NCBI GenBank assembly: GCA_964619055.1
Contig: CAZUDB010000005.1
Coordinates: forward strand, 30,953 to 94,952
Length of the DNA: 64,000 bases
Source of the DNA: CAYVUM01 sp964619055
GTDB taxonomy: Bacteria > Pseudomonadota > Alphaproteobacteria > Rhodospirillales > Defluviicoccaceae
Direction: 5' to 3'
The translations under genes and the position numbers were made by a program. The notes under the pieces were generated by a model. The model was given only the letters and a program-made list of their open reading frames with translations, had not been told where the DNA came from and made no database searches. The first letter of the stretch is position 1. Each line of letters starts with the position of its first letter. Positions 28,449 to 37,770 of this stretch are shown piece after piece.

Positions 28449-28916
28449 ATGGTATTTGTGTCCACTGGCAATGACACCGAGCGGATAACGCTGAAACGAG
28501 CAACGACGGGAACGGATCTGTGGCCAGCCGTCGAGGCCGCTCAATTTGCCCGCGTGATCAGTTGTCCCGACCCGGATGGTTTGTTTGGCCGGGATGTGGT
28601 TAAGCAATTTGTGGCGGCTTTCGTCGATTTGGTCGAACGATGGGAGGACATGCCGCCCAACAGTCGAATTACTGTATTAGCAGGCTTATCGCATGCTTTG
28701 CAGGGACTAATGGATCACGGATACTTCGTGCATTGCGGATATGCCGAACGGGAATTCAACATGGACGACGTGACTGGCGACAGCGAAATGCTGACCATGC
28801 CGCTTGCTGTACTAAGCATTGACCGCAACGACGCTGATCACGTGGACGCCGATATTCCAGCCAACCTTTTACCCGAGGACGACTTCGAAGATTCTGACGG
28901 TGATCCGGACGTCTAA
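28449..28916 (+). CDS. Unrecognised protein with an acidic tail
   Basis: 155 residues from the ATG at 28449; an ATG at 28362 would add 29 residues. I do not recognise a family. The protein has a middle part of likely helices (GRDVVKQFVAAFVDLVERWE to HALQGLMDHGYFVHCGY) and a strongly acidic end (PEDDFEDSDGDPDV). No signal peptide or membrane segment is clear. The gap to mgtE is small and divergent. Its frame is open throughout, but support is otherwise weak. Confidence 0.5.
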   Translation: MVFVSTGNDTERITLKRATTGTDLWPAVEAAQFARVISCPDPDGLFGRDVVKQFVAAFVDLVERWEDMPPNSRITVLAGLSHALQGLMDHGYFVHCGYAEREFNMDDVTGDSEMLTMPLAVLSIDRNDADHVDADIPANLLPEDDFEDSDGDPDV

Positions 28917-29157
28917 CTAATCCCAAATTTCAAGCACGCAGCGATAATCCAGGGCGCGGCGGTTCGGCGGATCGAGACTGGACATCAAGGTGACGCGGTC
29001 AAGGTGCCCGCAATTATTGGAAAGCCCGTTGGATTTTTCGGGAAATAGACTCGCGCAGCGCATATTTAATTGAAATTTTCAATCCCTATCTCACGGATGT
29101 GGTTTGTTTCGAAAAAAGAATGTTACACTAACTGCAGATTCTTGGGAGAACGAGCTT
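28917..29157 (+). other. A/T-richer intergenic region with a palindrome
   Basis: No clear gene in 241 bp. It holds the 15-bp palindrome at 29069-29083 and a TTTCGAAA at 29107-29114. Composition is visibly lower in GC than the flanks, as expected for a promoter region. I cannot place a convincing -35/-10 pair. Confidence 0.4.
29069..29083. repeat. 15-bp palindrome ATTGAAATTTTCAAT
   Basis: Two 7-bp arms (ATTGAAA and TTTCAAT) around a single T. It lies 75 bp before a possible small ORF and could be an operator. Function is unknown. Confidence 0.5.
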
Positions 29158-29325
29158 ATGCGTACGCCGATCTGCGATATGGTCGCATTCCAAATGTCCA
29201 TGGGGCGACAGTGGCTCGGGACGATGGTGACCGTGGTCAACTCATTCACATCGGTTCTGGATCCGCGGCCTGATCTGTCGGTGCCCGCCCGGCGGACCGG
29301 GACGGCGTATCGTTGGTGGTGGTAA
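29158..29325 (+). CDS. Possible small protein of 55 residues
   Basis: The ATG at 29158 is preceded by GGGAGA at the right distance (8 nt). The start MRTPICDMVAFQMSMGRQWL has a partly hydrophobic character and the end is rich in Arg and Trp. I do not recognise it. Evidence is limited to the ribosome site and an open frame, and the frame continues upstream to 29104. Confidence 0.3.
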   Translation: MRTPICDMVAFQMSMGRQWLGTMVTVVNSFTSVLDPRPDLSVPARRTGTAYRWWW

Positions 29326-29416
29326 GCAGGTCATCGGTCTTCAGACCTGATCGCGTCGTGCTGGAGGATCGTTAGGGATACCGTGCTCGGCGTTTGACGC
29401 CGGTTGCAGGTGAGTC

Positions 29417-30049
29417 TTAAGCAGCCTCGTCGAAGGCATCATCTACGCAGTCGGCGCATGTCGGGCACATTGCATGGCTGATACGCACCTCATTTGAGCC
29501 GCCCCGCCGATAATAGGCCTCGGCCGCGAGCCATTCGCCGGTCGCGTCGCTGCTACCGGCAGGATGGCGGACCTGCTGACAGAAACTGCACATGGCGAGG
29601 ATAGGGAGGCGTTTGCTCACGCTCGGACTCGCTTGGCTCGCCGCAAAGTCAAAGAGGGCAAGCGGTGGGCGCATCATTTCCGCAACCGTGATGCTTTGGA
29701 TCAACACTTGATCGACCCGCCGATGACCACGGATTGGGGTGATAGCGATTCGCAGACCACGTTGCATGTCCGGGCTACTGCATTGGCACTGGACGATGGC
29801 GCGGCCGCGATCCTGCGCCACAACCGCGTCAATGTAGCGCTGATAAGTTGCCCTGATGGCCTCGCCGTCAATGAAGTCGTAGAGGCTCCTGCCGACAACG
29901 CCCGCCCCGTTAAGCATGATCGAGCCGCCGTTGGAAGCTGCAAATCGGTTCCAGTTAGCGCGCCCGATCCGAGTAATAAGCCCCGACGGGTCGATCACGT
30001 AGCAAACACCGTCCAAACTGTCGAGCAACGCATCCAAGTCCGGGGTCAT
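29417..30049 (-). CDS. PAS-domain protein with a C-terminal double-CxxC module
   Basis: 210 residues from the ATG at 30049. Residues 1-110 form a PAS fold (LDSLDGVCYVIDPSGLITRI, WNRFAASN, VVGRSLYDFIDGE). The C-terminus has MCSFCQQVRHPAG and ISHAMCPTCADC, a two-CxxC pattern like the one seen at the end of many PAS and response-regulator proteins, where the Cys surround a W/E-Y segment (GEWLAAEAYY). Such proteins sense light, redox or ligands; no output domain is visible beyond the Cys module. A perfect 11-bp dyad lies 52 bp upstream of the start. Confidence 0.7.
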   Translation of the reverse strand: MTPDLDALLDSLDGVCYVIDPSGLITRIGRANWNRFAASNGGSIMLNGAGVVGRSLYDFIDGEAIRATYQRYIDAVVAQDRGRAIVQCQCSSPDMQRGLRIAITPIRGHRRVDQVLIQSITVAEMMRPPLALFDFAASQASPSVSKRLPILAMCSFCQQVRHPAGSSDATGEWLAAEAYYRRGGSNEVRISHAMCPTCADCVDDAFDEAA

Positions 30050-30100
30050 GACGCAGGTTTCCTTCGTGCTCCGACGCTGAGCGCATCGTTTCATTACGCC

Positions 30101-30131
30101 CAACACCCTAGCGTCACAAGGGTGTTGGGTG
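30101..30131. repeat. Perfect 11-bp inverted repeat between bioY and the PAS gene
   Basis: CCCAACACCCT, a 9-nt loop, then AGGGTGTTGGG. It lies 66 bp after the bioY stop and 52 bp upstream of the PAS start, both read on the minus strand. There is no T-run on either side, so it is not a classical terminator. It may be an operator, or a terminator that works without a U tract. Confidence 0.6.
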
Positions 30132-30197
30132 CAGTAAGAAAATGCAACGAATAGAGGGGGTACGGCCGCGCATGCGGTGTTCGATGAGCCGTTGGGA

Positions 30198-30770
30198 CTA
30201 GCTGCGCGCAGGCGCAATGATTGGGTAATGCAATCGGACGACCGTGGCCACGAACGCGGCGATGATCCCCTTGATGATATCGCCGGGAACGAAGAGGAGC
30301 GTGCCGCTAAACGCCTTGTCAAAGGGTAGGCCAGCAACAAGTGTGAGCCATAGGACGCCGCACGCGAACATAAACCCAATGCCAAAGAGTATGTTAGCGC
30401 CCAGAGCGGACCAGAAAATCGGCAGCTTGGCATCGGAGCCAAACCGGGACCACAAGTGCTCGACGGTTAGGCCGATGAAAAACGCCGTGAGCGGCCATGC
30501 AAGCAGGAAGCCGCCGCTGGGTCCAAGCAGGACCCCGAAGCCACCGCGTCCGCCGGCAAGAAGGGGTACTCCAAAGGCAACCAGCACGATGAACAAAAGA
30601 ATGGCGAGGCCACCACGCCTGGCGCCTAAGATACAGCCGGCGAGCATCACACCGAGAGTCTGTGCCGTGATCGGCACGCCGAGGACGGGAAGCGTGATCG
30701 GCGGGAATATGGCGAGTGCGGCGGTCATAGCCGCAAACAGTGCAATGAGGACAAGATCGCGGGTTGCCAA
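30198..30770 (-). CDS. bioY: Biotin transporter substrate-binding subunit BioY
   Basis: 190 residues from a TTG start at 30770 with GGGAGG about 7-8 nt upstream; there is no in-frame ATG at the right place. About six membrane helices. Landmarks are DLVLIALFAAMTAALAIFPP, PVLGVPITAQTLGVMLAGC and LLGPSGGFLLAWPLTAFFIG, which hold the biotin-binding region. BioY is the S component of the ECF biotin transporter. It is the last gene of bioM-bioN-bioY, on the minus strand, with 32 bp to bioN. Confidence 0.9.
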   Translation of the reverse strand: MATRDLVLIALFAAMTAALAIFPPITLPVLGVPITAQTLGVMLAGCILGARRGGLAILLFIVLVAFGVPLLAGGRGGFGVLLGPSGGFLLAWPLTAFFIGLTVEHLWSRFGSDAKLPIFWSALGANILFGIGFMFACGVLWLTLVAGLPFDKAFSGTLLFVPGDIIKGIIAAFVATVVRLHYPIIAPARS

Positions 30771-30802
30771 GCCAGCCCCTCCCAAACATCGGTTGTGTTT
30801 GA

Positions 30803-31501
30803 TCAACGATGACGCCCCCACCACCACAGTAGTCGCAAGGGTCCACAGCGCCAGAGTTTTTGTGGGCACTTGTCGGTTTTTGCCGTCGCCGTGGCCGGAT
30901 CGCACGCCGGATCCCAACCGCGAGCCTCGATGGCTTCCGTGAGTCGGTCGGCGAGACGCAAGGTCCGGATCACGAGCGGTACGGCTAGGGCAACGACATT
31001 GCGCTCCAGCCCCCGTGCGCGTTGGGCATCCAAGATCTCCCGTGCCTGGAGCGCAAGCACGGGTATGAAGCGGATTGCGAGGCTGATGGCCAGGCTCACC
31101 TTTGCGGGATCGACGCCGAGCGCGGACAACGGCGTGAGGGCGCGCTCCAGCGTCTCGGTCATGTCGCCGACCTTGGTCGTGGTCGTGATCGCGAGCGCAA
31201 GCAATATCAGAGACAGGAAACGAAGCAGGACCACTGTGCCCAGTAGCCAGGATGTGAAAAGGCCATGGGCGGCAAATATAATTAGCAAGAACAGCATGAC
31301 GCCGCGGAGCTGATGCGCCGTTTGCCTTGTCGAGACGCCGGTTGAGGCCAATAGGACCGCTGACAGGCCGGCGGCGGCGGCGAGCAGCCACGGCGTGTCG
31401 ATCAGAAAGATCACGATACCCGTCACGGCGAGCGCCGCCAACTTGGCAGAGGCCGGCAATCGGTGCAGCGGCGAACGGCCAGGAACGTAGAGCCCAATCA
31501 T
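30803..31501 (-). CDS. bioN: ECF transporter T component BioN
   Basis: A 232-residue membrane protein that couples the ATPase to BioY. The two EcfT motifs are present: DAQRARGLE and EAIEARGWD, which insert into the ATPase groove. The start MIGLYVPGRSPLHRLPA is typical. It starts 7 bp after the bioM stop, which supports a bioMNY operon. Confidence 0.92.
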   Translation of the reverse strand: MIGLYVPGRSPLHRLPASAKLAALAVTGIVIFLIDTPWLLAAAAGLSAVLLASTGVSTRQTAHQLRGVMLFLLIIFAAHGLFTSWLLGTVVLLRFLSLILLALAITTTTKVGDMTETLERALTPLSALGVDPAKVSLAISLAIRFIPVLALQAREILDAQRARGLERNVVALAVPLVIRTLRLADRLTEAIEARGWDPACDPATATAKTDKCPQKLWRCGPLRLLWWWGRHR

Positions 31502-31508
31502 GACATGG

Positions 31509-32186
31509 TCAGCACGTCATCCTGCGCAGGTAAGCGGCGATCGCCGCATCCGGCTGGTCGTCGGCAATCAAATGACCGTCGTCAAGAACAAGCACGCGGT
31601 CGAACCCGGCGAGCGCGTCCAGATCATGGGTAACGACCACCACGGCCGGCTCTAGAGCCCCGATGGCGTTCTGGATCATCCGGCGGTTTCTGAGGTCAAG
31701 CAGCGTTGTCGGCTCATCGAACACCACGTAGTCGGGACAGGTGATCAGCACTGCCGACAAGGCCAGAAGCTGTTTTTCGCCGCCGCTGAGCGCGTGGGTT
31801 GGGCGTTCGCGCAATTGTTCGAGGCCATAGTGCTTCAGGGCGGCATCCACGCGGCTCGCGATTTCAGGCTTTGAGAGACGCCGGTTTTTCAAGCCGAAAG
31901 CGAGGTCTTCTTCTACAAGCGGCATTACGATCTGGGCATCCGGATCCTGAAACACGAAGCCCACTTTGCGACGGACTGCTTTGGTGTCGGACCTGGTGTC
32001 GAGCCCGTCGATGCGGACAAGCCCATGATCCGGCAACAGCAGGCCGTTGAAGAGGCGAGCGAGGGTGCTCTTACCGGAGCCGTTGGCTCCAATGATGCCG
32101 ATGCGGCGCTCGGTCAACGTCGCCGTCAGTCCGGCCAGCACCAACCGATCGCCAAACCGGTGGCTGACCTCGTGGATTTCGATCAT
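31509..32186 (-). CDS. bioM: ECF transporter ATPase BioM
   Basis: A 225-residue ATP-binding protein: Walker [12 protein letters not shown]-loop [10 protein letters not shown], signature [11 protein letters not shown], Walker [14 protein letters not shown] and the H-loop VVTHDLDAL. It powers biotin uptake with BioN and BioY. It is the first gene of the operon. I looked for a BioR box (TTATCTATAA type) upstream and did not find one. Confidence 0.93.
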   Translation of the reverse strand: MIEIHEVSHRFGDRLVLAGLTATLTERRIGIIGANGSGKSTLARLFNGLLLPDHGLVRIDGLDTRSDTKAVRRKVGFVFQDPDAQIVMPLVEEDLAFGLKNRRLSKPEIASRVDAALKHYGLEQLRERPTHALSGGEKQLLALSAVLITCPDYVVFDEPTTLLDLRNRRMIQNAIGALEPAVVVVTHDLDALAGFDRVLVLDDGHLIADDQPDAAIAAYLRRMTC

Positions 32187-32394
32187 AGGTTGTGGAAAGC
32201 CTGAGTGTCCTTATCGGCGACCGGCCGGGTTCGGTTCCCGTTGGACGCATTCTGTAGAACCACACCCCGTCCGACCAACGGCATGCACGCGTTCGGTGGT
32301 TGCGGTTGTTAAAAACTGCCGTCAGTATAGTGCCGGTGCTGGTTTAAGCGAAATGGCCACTGATACAAAACAGTCTCGCTCGGGAGTTGCTTGG

Positions 32395-33420
32395 ATGAAG
32401 ACATGGATCGCCGCTACAGTTGCTTGCGTTACCGCCTTCGGCTTGCCAATCGGGTCGGCGCAAGCGGACGAGCTGTTCGACGCCGTTAAGGCCCGGGGCG
32501 AGGTCCTCTGCGGCGTGCACACGGCCCTGTTTGGCTTTGGTGCTCCCGACGACAAGGGAGTGTATCGGGGGCTGGACGCCGATACCTGCCGGGCTGTGGC
32601 GGCCGCCGTGTTCGGCGACGCTGAAAAGGTCCAATTTGTGCCACTGACGGCGCAGCAACGCTTTACAGCATTGCAGTCCGGTGAAGTTGATATGCTGGCG
32701 CGGAACACGACCTGGACGCTGTCCCGAGATAGCGATCTCGGCCTCAACTTTGCGGGTATCAACTATTATGATGGTCAGGGTTTCCTGGTCGCAAAAAGCC
32801 TTGGCGTGAAAAGTGCTAAGGATCTGTCGGGTGCGACGGTTTGTGTTCAAACTGGGACGACGACGGAGCTTAATTTGGCTGATTACTTCCGTGCGAACGG
32901 GATGGAGTTGAATCCCGTCACGATTGAGGACTTCAAGGAAGTCACAAACGCGTTTGTCTCGGGACGGTGCGATGCCTTGACGTCAGACGCCTCACAGCTT
33001 GCGGCCATCCGCGCCAATGACACACCGAACCCGGATGACTATGAAATCCTGCCGGAGATCATCTCGAAAGAGCCGCTCGGTCCCGTCGTCCGCCACGGCG
33101 ATGATCAGTGGTTCGACGTTGTTAAGTGGACATTATTCGCTCAATTGGAAGCGGAGGAAAAGGGTGTGACCTCTGCCAATGTGGATGAGATGCTGGAATC
33201 CAGCGATCCCAATGTTCAACGGCTTCTCGGCGTTTCCGGCGAAATGGGCGCGAAAGTCGGACTGGACAACAAGTGGGCCTACAATGTCATCAAGCAGGTC
33301 GGCAACTACGGTGAGATGTTCGAGCGAAACGTCGGCAAGGATTCCAAGCTGCAGTTGCCACGCGGGCTTAACGCGCTGTGGATCGACGGCGGCCTGATGT
33401 ACGCTCCACCCATCCGTTAG
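32395..33420 (+). CDS. aapJ: General L-amino acid ABC transporter, periplasmic binding protein
   Basis: 341 residues from the ATG at 32395, which has GGGAG 9 nt upstream; ATGs further upstream lack a ribosome site. A signal peptide (MKTWIAATVACVTAFGLPIG, ending SAQA) leads it to the periplasm. The polar amino acid binding domain is clear: RGEVLCGVHTALFGFG, YRGLDADTCRAVAAAVFGD, FTALQSGEVDMLARNTTWTL. The order aapJ-aapQ-aapM-aapP matches the Rhizobium general amino acid permease. A TATAGT at 32327-32332 could be its -10, with a poor -35. Confidence 0.93.
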   Translation: MKTWIAATVACVTAFGLPIGSAQADELFDAVKARGEVLCGVHTALFGFGAPDDKGVYRGLDADTCRAVAAAVFGDAEKVQFVPLTAQQRFTALQSGEVDMLARNTTWTLSRDSDLGLNFAGINYYDGQGFLVAKSLGVKSAKDLSGATVCVQTGTTTELNLADYFRANGMELNPVTIEDFKEVTNAFVSGRCDALTSDASQLAAIRANDTPNPDDYEILPEIISKEPLGPVVRHGDDQWFDVVKWTLFAQLEAEEKGVTSANVDEMLESSDPNVQRLLGVSGEMGAKVGLDNKWAYNVIKQVGNYGEMFERNVGKDSKLQLPRGLNALWIDGGLMYAPPIR

Positions 33421-33504
33421 AGCCACGGGCGCACTCAACCAACGGGGAGCGATCGCAACGCGGTTACTCCCAGCGCGCCCACGCTGCTTTCCGATACCTC
33501 CGTT

Positions 33505-34728
33505 ATGACATCATCTCCCGATCAGCGCTCCGCGTTGCCACCGAAGACAGCCGCGCGACCGCCGTCTGGCGCAAGTGGGGCGTGGTGGAACGATGTCCGG
33601 GTTCGCGGCGTGTTCGCGCAGATTTTCGTGATCGGCGGCGTCATTCTGCTTGCGGGCTACCTTGTCTCCAACACGCTCGACAATCTGGCGACCAGAAACA
33701 TCGCCACCGGGTTCGGCTTTTTGGACCGCGAAGCGGGGTTTGAGGTCAGCGAGAGCCTAATCCCCTATTCCGCTGCCGACACCTATGCCCAGGTTTTGAC
33801 GGTCGGTCTGCTCAACACGTTGCGCATCGCGGTCATCGGCATCGTGCTGGCCACACTGATCGGAACCCTGGCCGGCGTCGCCCGGCTTTCGTCCAACTGG
33901 TTGGTTGCCCGGTTCGCAACGATGTATGTGGAGACGCTTCGCAACATCCCCGTCCTGCTGCAGCTGATGTTCTGGTACACGCTGATTACGGAAGGTCTGC
34001 CCAGTCCGCGGCAGGCCATCGAGGTTCTGCCCGATACATTCCTGACCAACCGCGGTCTGTTTTATCCCGAGCCAGTGTGGGATACTGGCTTTGCACTGGC
34101 CCTCTTCAGTTTTGTTATTGGTATCGCAGTCACCATCGCCGTGGTGCGTTGGGCGAAACGCCGTCAAGAACGAACCGGGCAGGTGTTTCCGACACTACCA
34201 GTGAGCTTGGCTCTAATCTTCGGCTTACCCTTGCTCGGTTGGCTATTGGGCGGTGCACCGACGACCCTCGACAGGCCGGAGTTACAAGGCTTCAACTTTC
34301 GCGGCGGTGACGCTGTGACGCCTGAGTTCACCGCGTTGGCGCTTGGGCTTGTCCTCTACACTGGAACGTTCATTGCCGAGATTGTGCGCGGCGGCATCCT
34401 CTCCGTCTCCCACGGCCAAACGGAAGCGGGCCTTGCGCTCGGACTGAGACGCGGCCTGGTGATGCGGCTGATCCTGCTGCCGCAGGCGCTGAGAGTGATC
34501 ATTCCGCCGCTTACCAGTCAGTATCTGAACCTGACAAAAAACTCCTCCCTGGCGGTGGCAATCGGCTATCCGGATATCGTAAGCGTTGCTAACACCTCGA
34601 TCAACCAGACCGGACAAGCCGTTGAAGGGATCGCCATCATCATGGCGGTGTACTTGACCGTGAGCCTTTCCATCTCCGCGTTCATGAACTGGTACAATCG
34701 CAAGATCGCCTTGCAGGGAAGCCGATAG
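33505..34728 (+). CDS. aapQ: General L-amino acid ABC transporter, permease AapQ
   Basis: A 407-residue inner-membrane permease of the His/Glu/Gln/Arg family. An N-terminal helix is followed by the long periplasmic segment typical of AapQ, and then the core permease. The coupling (EAA) loop includes HGQTEAGLALGLRRGLVMRL. Start is the ATG at 33505, 84 bp after aapJ, with no strong ribosome site. The stop lies 4 bp before aapM. Confidence 0.93.
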   Translation: MTSSPDQRSALPPKTAARPPSGASGAWWNDVRVRGVFAQIFVIGGVILLAGYLVSNTLDNLATRNIATGFGFLDREAGFEVSESLIPYSAADTYAQVLTVGLLNTLRIAVIGIVLATLIGTLAGVARLSSNWLVARFATMYVETLRNIPVLLQLMFWYTLITEGLPSPRQAIEVLPDTFLTNRGLFYPEPVWDTGFALALFSFVIGIAVTIAVVRWAKRRQERTGQVFPTLPVSLALIFGLPLLGWLLGGAPTTLDRPELQGFNFRGGDAVTPEFTALALGLVLYTGTFIAEIVRGGILSVSHGQTEAGLALGLRRGLVMRLILLPQALRVIIPPLTSQYLNLTKNSSLAVAIGYPDIVSVANTSINQTGQAVEGIAIIMAVYLTVSLSISAFMNWYNRKIALQGSR

Positions 34729-34732
34729 CTAG

Positions 34733-35884
34733 ATGGCCGAACGGGAGCCACCGCCTGAGGCCATCTTCGCCCGCGAGGAGGAGCCCGGGCTTGAATCCGA
34801 ACCGCGGACACCGCCCTCCGGCCCCGGATGGGCGGACTTCGCCGTCGGCTGGCCCCGAAAACACCTGTTCAACAGCGTCACCAACACGATCCTGACGCTG
34901 ATCTGCCTTTATCTGGTATGGATCACGATACCGCCCTTGATCGACTGGGCGTTCGTCGATGCGGTTTGGTCCGGTGGCGATCCGCAAGCCTGCCGCGCGG
35001 CCGATGGTGCATGTTGGGCCTTTATTGAGGAGAAGCACCGCTTCATTCTTTTCGGCTTGTATCCGTTTGGAGAGCAATGGCGGCCGTTGCTGGCAACGGC
35101 TGTGTTTTTGATCGCGCTCGTGCTCTCGGCGAATCCGCGCCTTTGGTCCTGGTGGTTGGCTCCTTTTTGGCTGGTCGTGGCTGCGTTCTGTGCGCTGATG
35201 ATGTGGGGTGGCCTGTTCGGCCTCACTTTTGTGGATCAATCGCAGTGGGGCGGCGTACCGCTGACCCTAATTCTGGCGACCGTCGGTCTCACCTTCTCGT
35301 TTCCGCTGGCGGTTCTTCTGGCGCTCGGTCGGCGCTCGGACTTGCCGGCAATCCGGGCCGTCTGTGTCGCCTTTATTGAGCTGATCCGAGGGGTTCCGCT
35401 GATCAGCGTCCTGTTCATGGCCTCCGTGATGTTTCCGCTTTTTCTGCCGGAAGGGGTGACTATCGACAAGCTTCTGCGAGCCCAAGTCGGGATTATCCTA
35501 TTTACGGCTGCCTATCTGGCCGAGGCCATTCGCGGTGGCCTCCAGGCCGTTCCGCGCGGCCAATACGAGGCGGCGGATGCGATTGGCTTGTCGTACTGGA
35601 AAAAGACTGGGCTGATTATTCTCCCGCAAGCACTTAAAGTCGCTATACCACCTATCGTTAATCAATTTATTAGCATGTTCAAGGATACGTCTCTCGTGAT
35701 TATCATTGGATTGTTCGATCTTTTGAGCACGGCGAAAACAGCGCTGACCGATCCGCCGTGGCGGCCGTTTTACATTGAAAGCTATGTCTTTGCTGCGCTG
35801 ATATACTGGGGCTTCTGCTTCTTTATGTCGCGCTACAGCCTGTTCCTGGAGCGTCGCCTCGAAACCGACACCAAACGCGCTTGA
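34733..35884 (+). CDS. aapM: General L-amino acid ABC transporter, permease AapM
   Basis: A 383-residue partner permease. An N-terminal cytoplasmic tail rich in Pro and Glu is followed by several helices and the conserved core with [20 protein letters not shown] as the coupling loop. It forms the heterodimeric channel with AapQ. It ends 22 bp before aapP. Confidence 0.93.
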   Translation: MAEREPPPEAIFAREEEPGLESEPRTPPSGPGWADFAVGWPRKHLFNSVTNTILTLICLYLVWITIPPLIDWAFVDAVWSGGDPQACRAADGACWAFIEEKHRFILFGLYPFGEQWRPLLATAVFLIALVLSANPRLWSWWLAPFWLVVAAFCALMMWGGLFGLTFVDQSQWGGVPLTLILATVGLTFSFPLAVLLALGRRSDLPAIRAVCVAFIELIRGVPLISVLFMASVMFPLFLPEGVTIDKLLRAQVGIILFTAAYLAEAIRGGLQAVPRGQYEAADAIGLSYWKKTGLIILPQALKVAIPPIVNQFISMFKDTSLVIIIGLFDLLSTAKTALTDPPWRPFYIESYVFAALIYWGFCFFMSRYSLFLERRLETDTKRA

Positions 35885-35906
35885 GCACCGAAGGACGCCT
35901 GCCGCC

Positions 35907-36686
35907 ATGTCCGATCCCGCCCAGAACGATCCCAACACTTCGGCCACTTCGGACGTCGCGATCGCCTTTGAGGGCGTCAACAAATGGTATGGCGCGTTTC
36001 ATGTTCTCAAAGACATCGACCTGATCGTTAATCGCCGGGAACGGATCGTAGTGTGCGGCCCGAGCGGATCGGGCAAATCCACGATGATCCGCTGCATCAA
36101 CGCGCTGGAGGAACACCAAGCCGGACGGCTGACTGTGAATGGCATTGCGCTGACCAAGGACGTCAAGGCCATCGACGCCATTCGCCGCGATGTCGGCATG
36201 GTGTTTCAGCAGTTCAATCTGTTTCCCCACCTGACTGTGCTGGAGAACCTGACGCTGGCGCCGATATGGGTAAAAAAACGGCCGAAGCGGGACGCGATTG
36301 AGACGGCCATGAGCTACCTAGAGCGGGTCCAGATCCCAGAGCAGGCCCATAAGTACCCGGGTCAGCTCTCTGGCGGTCAACAGCAGCGCGTCGCGATCGC
36401 GCGTTCACTGTGCCTGCAGCCCGAGATCATGCTGTTCGATGAGCCAACGTCGGCTCTGGACCCGGAAATGATTAAGGAAGTCCTGGACGTGATGATCGAG
36501 CTGGCCGAGGCCGGCATGACCATGATCTGCGTCACACACGAGATGGGCTTCGCAAAGACCGTAGCCGATCGCATGGTGTTCATGGATGGCGGACAGATCA
36601 TCGAAATTGCCCCGCCGGACGCCTTTTTCGAAGCGCCCAAAAGTGAGCGGACGCAACTGTTCTTAAGCCAGATCCTTAGCCACTGA
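35907..36686 (+). CDS. aapP: General L-amino acid ABC transporter, ATPase AapP
   Basis: A 259-residue ATPase: Walker [15 protein letters not shown]-loop [16 protein letters not shown], signature [15 protein letters not shown] and Walker [16 protein letters not shown]. It energises uptake of polar and other L-amino acids by AapJQM. It is the last gene of the operon and converges on clpS with a gap of 9 bp, which leaves no room for a terminator. Confidence 0.95.
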   Translation: MSDPAQNDPNTSATSDVAIAFEGVNKWYGAFHVLKDIDLIVNRRERIVVCGPSGSGKSTMIRCINALEEHQAGRLTVNGIALTKDVKAIDAIRRDVGMVFQQFNLFPHLTVLENLTLAPIWVKKRPKRDAIETAMSYLERVQIPEQAHKYPGQLSGGQQQRVAIARSLCLQPEIMLFDEPTSALDPEMIKEVLDVMIELAEAGMTMICVTHEMGFAKTVADRMVFMDGGQIIEIAPPDAFFEAPKSERTQLFLSQILSH

Positions 36687-36695
36687 CGCTGGGGC

Positions 36696-37004
36696 TTATT
36701 GCTCCGGCTCCGTCGAGAACATCAGCGGGAACCCGGCTCGCCGTCCCTCGTCTGTGGCCTGCGTCGCCTTGGTCTCGGCCACCTCGCGCGTGTAGACGGC
36801 AACCACACAAACGCCACGGGTATGGGCTGTCCACATGATTGAGTGCGCCCGAGCCTCCGGAACGCCGAAAACCTTTTGCAGCACTATGATCACGAATTCA
36901 CGCGGCGTGTAGTCATCGTTCAAAAGCAGGACCTTGTACAGCCGCGGACGCTTGACCTTCGTCTTGGGCTTGGATTTCGGCAGGATGTTGACGTTGCGCT
37001 CCGT
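36696..37004 (-). CDS. clpS: ClpA/ClpP adaptor ClpS
   Basis: 102 residues from the ATG at 37004; an ATG at 37034 would add 10. Landmarks are RPRLYKVLLLNDDYTPREFV, VVLQKVF and AHSIMWTAHTRGVCVVAVYT. ClpS delivers N-degron substrates to the ClpAP protease. The charged N-terminal tail (KSKPKTKVK) is normal for the family. clpA is not in the window. Confidence 0.95.
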   Translation of the reverse strand, partial: TERNVNILPKSKPKTKVKRPRLYKVLLLNDDYTPREFVIIVLQKVFGVPEARAHSIMWTAHTRGVCVVAVYTREVAETKATQATDEGRRAGFPLMFSTEPEQ

Positions 37005-37075
37005 CATGGTCCCCTCCCGGTCCTTCGGGCTCACCGTCCTTTGTTTACTTCATCTCGGTGCCTTGGACGTGGTTG

Positions 37076-37705
37076 CTACAGCCGGCCCTGTCCAGACTGT
37101 TGCCCATGTTCGTGCGGTTGTCGAGCAAGGCCGGTCGCATTCAGCAAAAATCGGGTGATCGGAGGGACGTGGTTCAGGTCCAATTGCGGAAGCGCACAAT
37201 CAGACAGTGGCGAATCCGTTGCCACTGCGAGGATCGCGGGATCTTCGGGCCATAGAGGGCATCGGCCGGTGGCCGCGCGCCACACCTCGATCCGGAAAAC
37301 GCCCGGCGATCGTGCCCCCTCGACCAGCACCACATCGGCGCGCTTGGCCAGGAAGCGCGACGCTAAGGCAAGCGGATCCGCCGAACCGCGAACGGTCCCC
37401 GCGAGAAGCTGACCGGCTGGGGTCACGATGGACGCCTCACGAGCACCGAAGGCCAAGCATCGCTCGGCGTGGTCTGGGCCGGCCCGCATGCTTTGTCCCG
37501 CTTGCTTGATCGTGGCGACGCGAAATCCCTGACGCGTCAGGTCACGCACCAGCGCCACCATCAGCGTGGTCTTGCCGCTGTTGCGGCGACCGGCGATGCC
37601 GAACACTGGCGGCACGGCAACAGGTTCCGGTGTGTCCTTGCACGGACCCGCTGTGGCCAACGAAACCGCTCCGCAGGCTGTTTCACGTTTCTCGCGTGGT
37701 AGCAT
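37076..37705 (-). CDS. mobB: Molybdopterin-guanine dinucleotide biosynthesis protein B
   Basis: About 209 residues from the ATG at 37705; a GTG at 37723 is an alternative. The P-loop GRRNSGKTTLMVALV and the following ATIKQAGQSMRAG mark MobB. In the usual MobB the latter segment is IKHAHHD-like; here the His are replaced, which is a small oddity. MobB is a GTP-binding helper of MobA in making the guanine dinucleotide form of the molybdenum cofactor. It is divergent from moeA with about 65 bp between. Confidence 0.85.
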   Translation of the reverse strand: MLPREKRETACGAVSLATAGPCKDTPEPVAVPPVFGIAGRRNSGKTTLMVALVRDLTRQGFRVATIKQAGQSMRAGPDHAERCLAFGAREASIVTPAGQLLAGTVRGSADPLALASRFLAKRADVVLVEGARSPGVFRIEVWRAATGRCPLWPEDPAILAVATDSPLSDCALPQLDLNHVPPITRFLLNATGLARQPHEHGQQSGQGRL

Positions 37706-37770
37706 ACAGTAATTTGTCACCACACGGCGGGTCAGCGAAGATCAAACACAAAGTGGGTGGAACTGCGAGC

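Noticed and set aside
32187..32340. BioR operator expected before bioM
   Set aside because: No TTATCTATAA-like sequence is present in the upstream region.
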